64,000 nucleotides of DNA from Oscillospiraceae bacterium (GTDB lineage Bacteria; Bacillota; Clostridia; Oscillospirales; Oscillospiraceae). The notes beneath the pieces were generated by a model. The model searched no databases and was not told where the DNA came from. It saw only the letters and a list, made by a program, of their open reading frames with translations. Location of the stretch: NCBI GenBank assembly GCA_009777235.1, contig WRMH01000014.1:1-64000 (forward strand), given 5' to 3'. Below, piece by piece: positions 61,553-64,000 of the stretch (positions within the stretch are counted from its first letter, which is position 1; each line of letters starts with the position of its first letter). The translations under genes and the position numbers were made by a program.

Positions 61553-63368
61553 TCTGAATGAAGTCACCCATTCGGTCAGGGCTTCTCAGGCGGTGCTTCA
61601 ATACGGTGTCGGGGCGATGGTGGATTTTCCCGACCAAACACTGATGACCGCCGCTCCCGAATATTGGAGCGGAAAAGCCAAAGTGGAGGACGAACGCTTT
61701 GCAAAAGCCCTCGGTGTGGATTATTTCGCTGTTCCGACCGATATTTCGTATGCCCGATTCCCCGAATGGTATTTTTGCCCGAAGTGCCGTAAATTTCAGC
61801 CTATATCAAAGTGGTTGAATGAGTATAAGAGACGTGCATCACAAAGGGCGCAACAATCGGACTCACACATGGTTAAGCATATGCAATGTCAAGATTGCCG
61901 TCAGGATTTGGTTGTCGCCCGTATCGTGACGGTATGTGAACACGGTCATATAAATGATTTTCCGTGGGTAGAGTGGGTTCATAAAATATCCAAAAAGCCG
62001 ATTTGCTCCAATCCGAGGCTTTATTTCAAGACCGGAGCATCGGGAACAGAGGGATTGGAAGGTCTCAGTGTTTCTTGTGATGAATGCAGGGCATTTGCAA
62101 CGTTGAAGGGTGCTTTCGATAAAGACAAGTTTGAAAGGCTGGACAAAGACTCCGAAGAACCTCAATTCCGTTGCCGTGGAGGACATCCACACAAAAACGA
62201 AAAGGAAAAGTGCATACTGCATCCGAAAACCGTCCAGAGAGGCTCATCTTCCGTGTATTTCCCCGTGGTATACAGTTCTTTGGTAATACCGCCGTATGCC
62301 GACAAACTTAATTCCAAAATAGTCAACAGTCAAGCCTTTGAACAGGCAGAAATCACCCTGTCGCAATTGCCGGACATGAGAGAAGCTGTTCTGCAATCGA
62401 AATTCAAAGACTGGATAAAGGCAATCGGCAAAGAAATCGGCGCAAGCGAATCCGATATTGAAAAAATCCTACACAGAAAGTGGCTTGAAGATAGTTCTGA
62501 TATTGATGTAATGAGCGTACAGTATCGGGCAGAGGAGTATTCCGCATTGAGCGGGGAAGTGACAACAACGAGTTCGTTGGGGGAGTTTTCTCGTGAAAAT
62601 ATGCCAATCGCAAATTACAGACTTCCGCATATCAAGTCGATTGCATTGATTGATAAAGTTCGTGTGGTTAACGCCCTAATAGGATTTTCGCGACTCAATC
62701 CCGTTATGTATAAAGATGATCCCGGTTTTGTTCATGTCAAAGAACCAACAACTCGATGGTATCCAGCTTATGAGGTTCGCGGCGAAGGTATATTCATCGA
62801 GTTTGAAAAAGACGATGTCGCAAGGTGGATTGAAAGCCATCCGAAAATTACAGACAGAGCAAAACGAATCAATTCCAATTATACACAGTCTTTTATCGGC
62901 CAGTCGTACCCTCGCACAATTACGCCAAAATTTATCATGCTCCATACTTTATCTCATTTACTGATTAAGCAATTAAGTTTTGAATGTGGATACAGCATTG
63001 CTTCCTTGAGTGAACGGATATATTGTGCTGAAGAATCCGACGGCAAAGACATGGCCGGAATATTTATCTATACCGCGAGCGGCGACTCCGAAGGCACTTT
63101 GGGAGGGCTTGTCAGGCAAGGTCGCCCGGATGCTTTCCCAAAAGTCTTTAAAAAGGCTGTGACCGGGGCAAAAACTTGTTCAAACGATCCTGTTTGCATT
63201 CTCAGCCACGGACAGGGTCGGGAATCTCTGAATCTCGCGGCGTGTCATGCCTGTGCTCTGCTCCCTGAAACTTGTTGCGAAGAGAGAAACGCTTTCTTGG
63301 ACAGAGGTCTGATTGTAGGTACTTTCGATGAATACGATTTTGGGTTTTATAAAGAGTTTATCGGTTAA
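61539..63368 (+). CDS. drmB: DISARM protein DrmB (DUF1998)
   Basis: The 609-residue protein has YFCPKCRKFQPISKWL, MQCQDCRQDLV and TVCEHGHINDFPWVEWVH (zinc-binding), and the C-terminal DUF1998 region with HTLSHLLIKQLSFECGYSIA, SGDSEGTLGGLVRQGRPD and CHACALLPETCCEERNAFLD. DrmB forms the core complex with DrmA. It overlaps drmA by 14 bases. Confidence 0.95.
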   Translation: MEKVNLNEVTHSVRASQAVLQYGVGAMVDFPDQTLMTAAPEYWSGKAKVEDERFAKALGVDYFAVPTDISYARFPEWYFCPKCRKFQPISKWLNEYKRRASQRAQQSDSHMVKHMQCQDCRQDLVVARIVTVCEHGHINDFPWVEWVHKISKKPICSNPRLYFKTGASGTEGLEGLSVSCDECRAFATLKGAFDKDKFERLDKDSEEPQFRCRGGHPHKNEKEKCILHPKTVQRGSSSVYFPVVYSSLVIPPYADKLNSKIVNSQAFEQAEITLSQLPDMREAVLQSKFKDWIKAIGKEIGASESDIEKILHRKWLEDSSDIDVMSVQYRAEEYSALSGEVTTTSSLGEFSRENMPIANYRLPHIKSIALIDKVRVVNALIGFSRLNPVMYKDDPGFVHVKEPTTRWYPAYEVRGEGIFIEFEKDDVARWIESHPKITDRAKRINSNYTQSFIGQSYPRTITPKFIMLHTLSHLLIKQLSFECGYSIASLSERIYCAEESDGKDMAGIFIYTASGDSEGTLGGLVRQGRPDAFPKVFKKAVTGAKTCSNDPVCILSHGQGRESLNLAACHACALLPETCCEERNAFLDRGLIVGTFDEYDFGFYKEFIG

Positions 63369-63415
63369 TAATTCTTGCAATTGCAGCGAAAAATAAAACG
63401 ATGGAGGTGTCCACA

Positions 63416-64000
63416 ATGCCATTTAACTTCCCCGAAGAACGCAACAGAATCGAATACAAATCGCAAGTGCCGGATGATTTTGAGGAAACCGTGGTGGCGT
63501 TCCTCAACTATTCCGAGGGCGGCGAGATTTTTGTCGGCATTGACGACAAGGCGAAAGCCGTTGTCGGCGTGGCGAACCTTGACCTTGTTCAACGGCAAAT
63601 TACCGACAGAATCAAGAACAATATACAGCCGCACACGCTCGGCTTGTTCGATATTCTCATAGAAAAGATTGACGGCGTTGAGGTCATCAAAGTTGTCGTT
63701 TCCAGCGGCATTGAGAAGCCGTATTATCTGCGTAAAAAGGGAATGTCCCCAGAAGGATGCTTTGTTCGTGTTGGCAGTTCTAACCAGCATATGACCAAAG
63801 ACCAAATCGAAGCGATGTACGCCAAGCGCATACCGTTTCGTCTGAGCAATATGCGGTCTCCGAGGCAGAATCTTACGTTCAAACAGCTCGAAATCTACTA
63901 TTCAGAACAGAAACTGAAACTCAACAAGGAGTTTTTGTCTTCGCTGGATTTGCTTGATGATGACGAGCGTTTCAATTACGCCGCCTATCTGTTGGCGGAT
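63416..64000 (+). CDS. AlbA_2-domain protein, cut by the right window edge
   Basis: 195 codons are visible from ATG 63416 (GGAGGT 7 bases before it). The AlbA_2 domain is clear: PEERNRIEYKSQVPDDFEE, LNYSEGGEIFVGIDDKAKAV and KPYYLRKKGMSPEGCFVRVG. It is related to the protein at 27086. It follows drmB by 47 bases, where drmC is often found, and may be an added DISARM component or regulator. Confidence 0.85.
   Translation, partial: MPFNFPEERNRIEYKSQVPDDFEETVVAFLNYSEGGEIFVGIDDKAKAVVGVANLDLVQRQITDRIKNNIQPHTLGLFDILIEKIDGVEVIKVVVSSGIEKPYYLRKKGMSPEGCFVRVGSSNQHMTKDQIEAMYAKRIPFRLSNMRSPRQNLTFKQLEIYYSEQKLKLNKEFLSSLDLLDDDERFNYAAYLLAD

Overview
The window looks like a chromosome segment from a Gram-positive, Clostridia-type Firmicute. 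The signs are strong Shine-Dalgarno sites, a T-box leader, a DegV protein, DUF4179, DUF4364 and DUF3048 proteins, a sigma factor paired with a membrane partner, and tRNA-Leu with encoded CCA. All assignments come from reading the sequence. No database search was run.

Layout. (1) 0.2-9.8 kb is ordinary chromosome: a NodB polysaccharide deacetylase, a Phd-type antitoxin overlapping thrS, degV, a sigma factor with its DUF4179 partner, a large solute-binding lipoprotein and a small secreted protein. (2) An IS481-like element (9879-10938) borders a striking accessory region at 10.96-20.5 kb. There, single-gene modules all lie on the minus strand (amidohydrolase, PH-domain membrane protein, DUF2442/DUF4160 pairs, GNATs, nitroreductase, flavodoxin, metallophosphatase, P-loop kinase, Imm5-like protein). 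The modules are separated by related elements just after stop codons. The best elements (19608-19738, 17067-17242, 11821-11897) have the layout of integron attC sites. I read this as an integron-type cassette array without a visible integrase. (3) 20.6-31.2 kb is a second accessory stretch: retropepsin-like protease pair, stand-alone LytTR regulator with three exact-period 21-bp repeats, PNPOx-like, NUDIX, a decayed AbiE-like pair, GNAT with coupled small ORFs, AlbA_2 regulator with a decamer operator array, radical SAM, YdeI and a methyltransferase. (4) 31.2-44.5 kb returns to core genome: a T-box-controlled beta-eliminating lyase, a DtxR-like regulator and a nearly complete shikimate/chorismate operon (DAHP synthase, prephenate dehydrogenase, aroB, aroA, aroC, chorismate mutase, aroE-aroK fusion, aroQ).

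(5) From tRNA-Leu (44537) to the right edge lies a defence island. It holds AbiEi/AbiEii, a serine recombinase, a DHH phosphoesterase plus cysteine desulfurase pair, a 46-aa ORF, a 316-aa protein and a NACHT ATPase. The last three share an Asn/Gln/Ile-rich segment resembling amyloid signalling motifs. Next comes a DISARM class 2 operon: HTH, Vsr-C5-methyltransferase fusion, DrmE, DrmA, DrmB, and an AlbA_2 protein cut by the window edge.

The strongest candidates for something undescribed are the attC-like cassette array in a Firmicute, the desulfurase/DHH/NACHT module with its repeated N-terminal motif, the LytTR 21-bp repeat circuit, and the T-box on a tyrosine phenol-lyase/tryptophanase-family gene.
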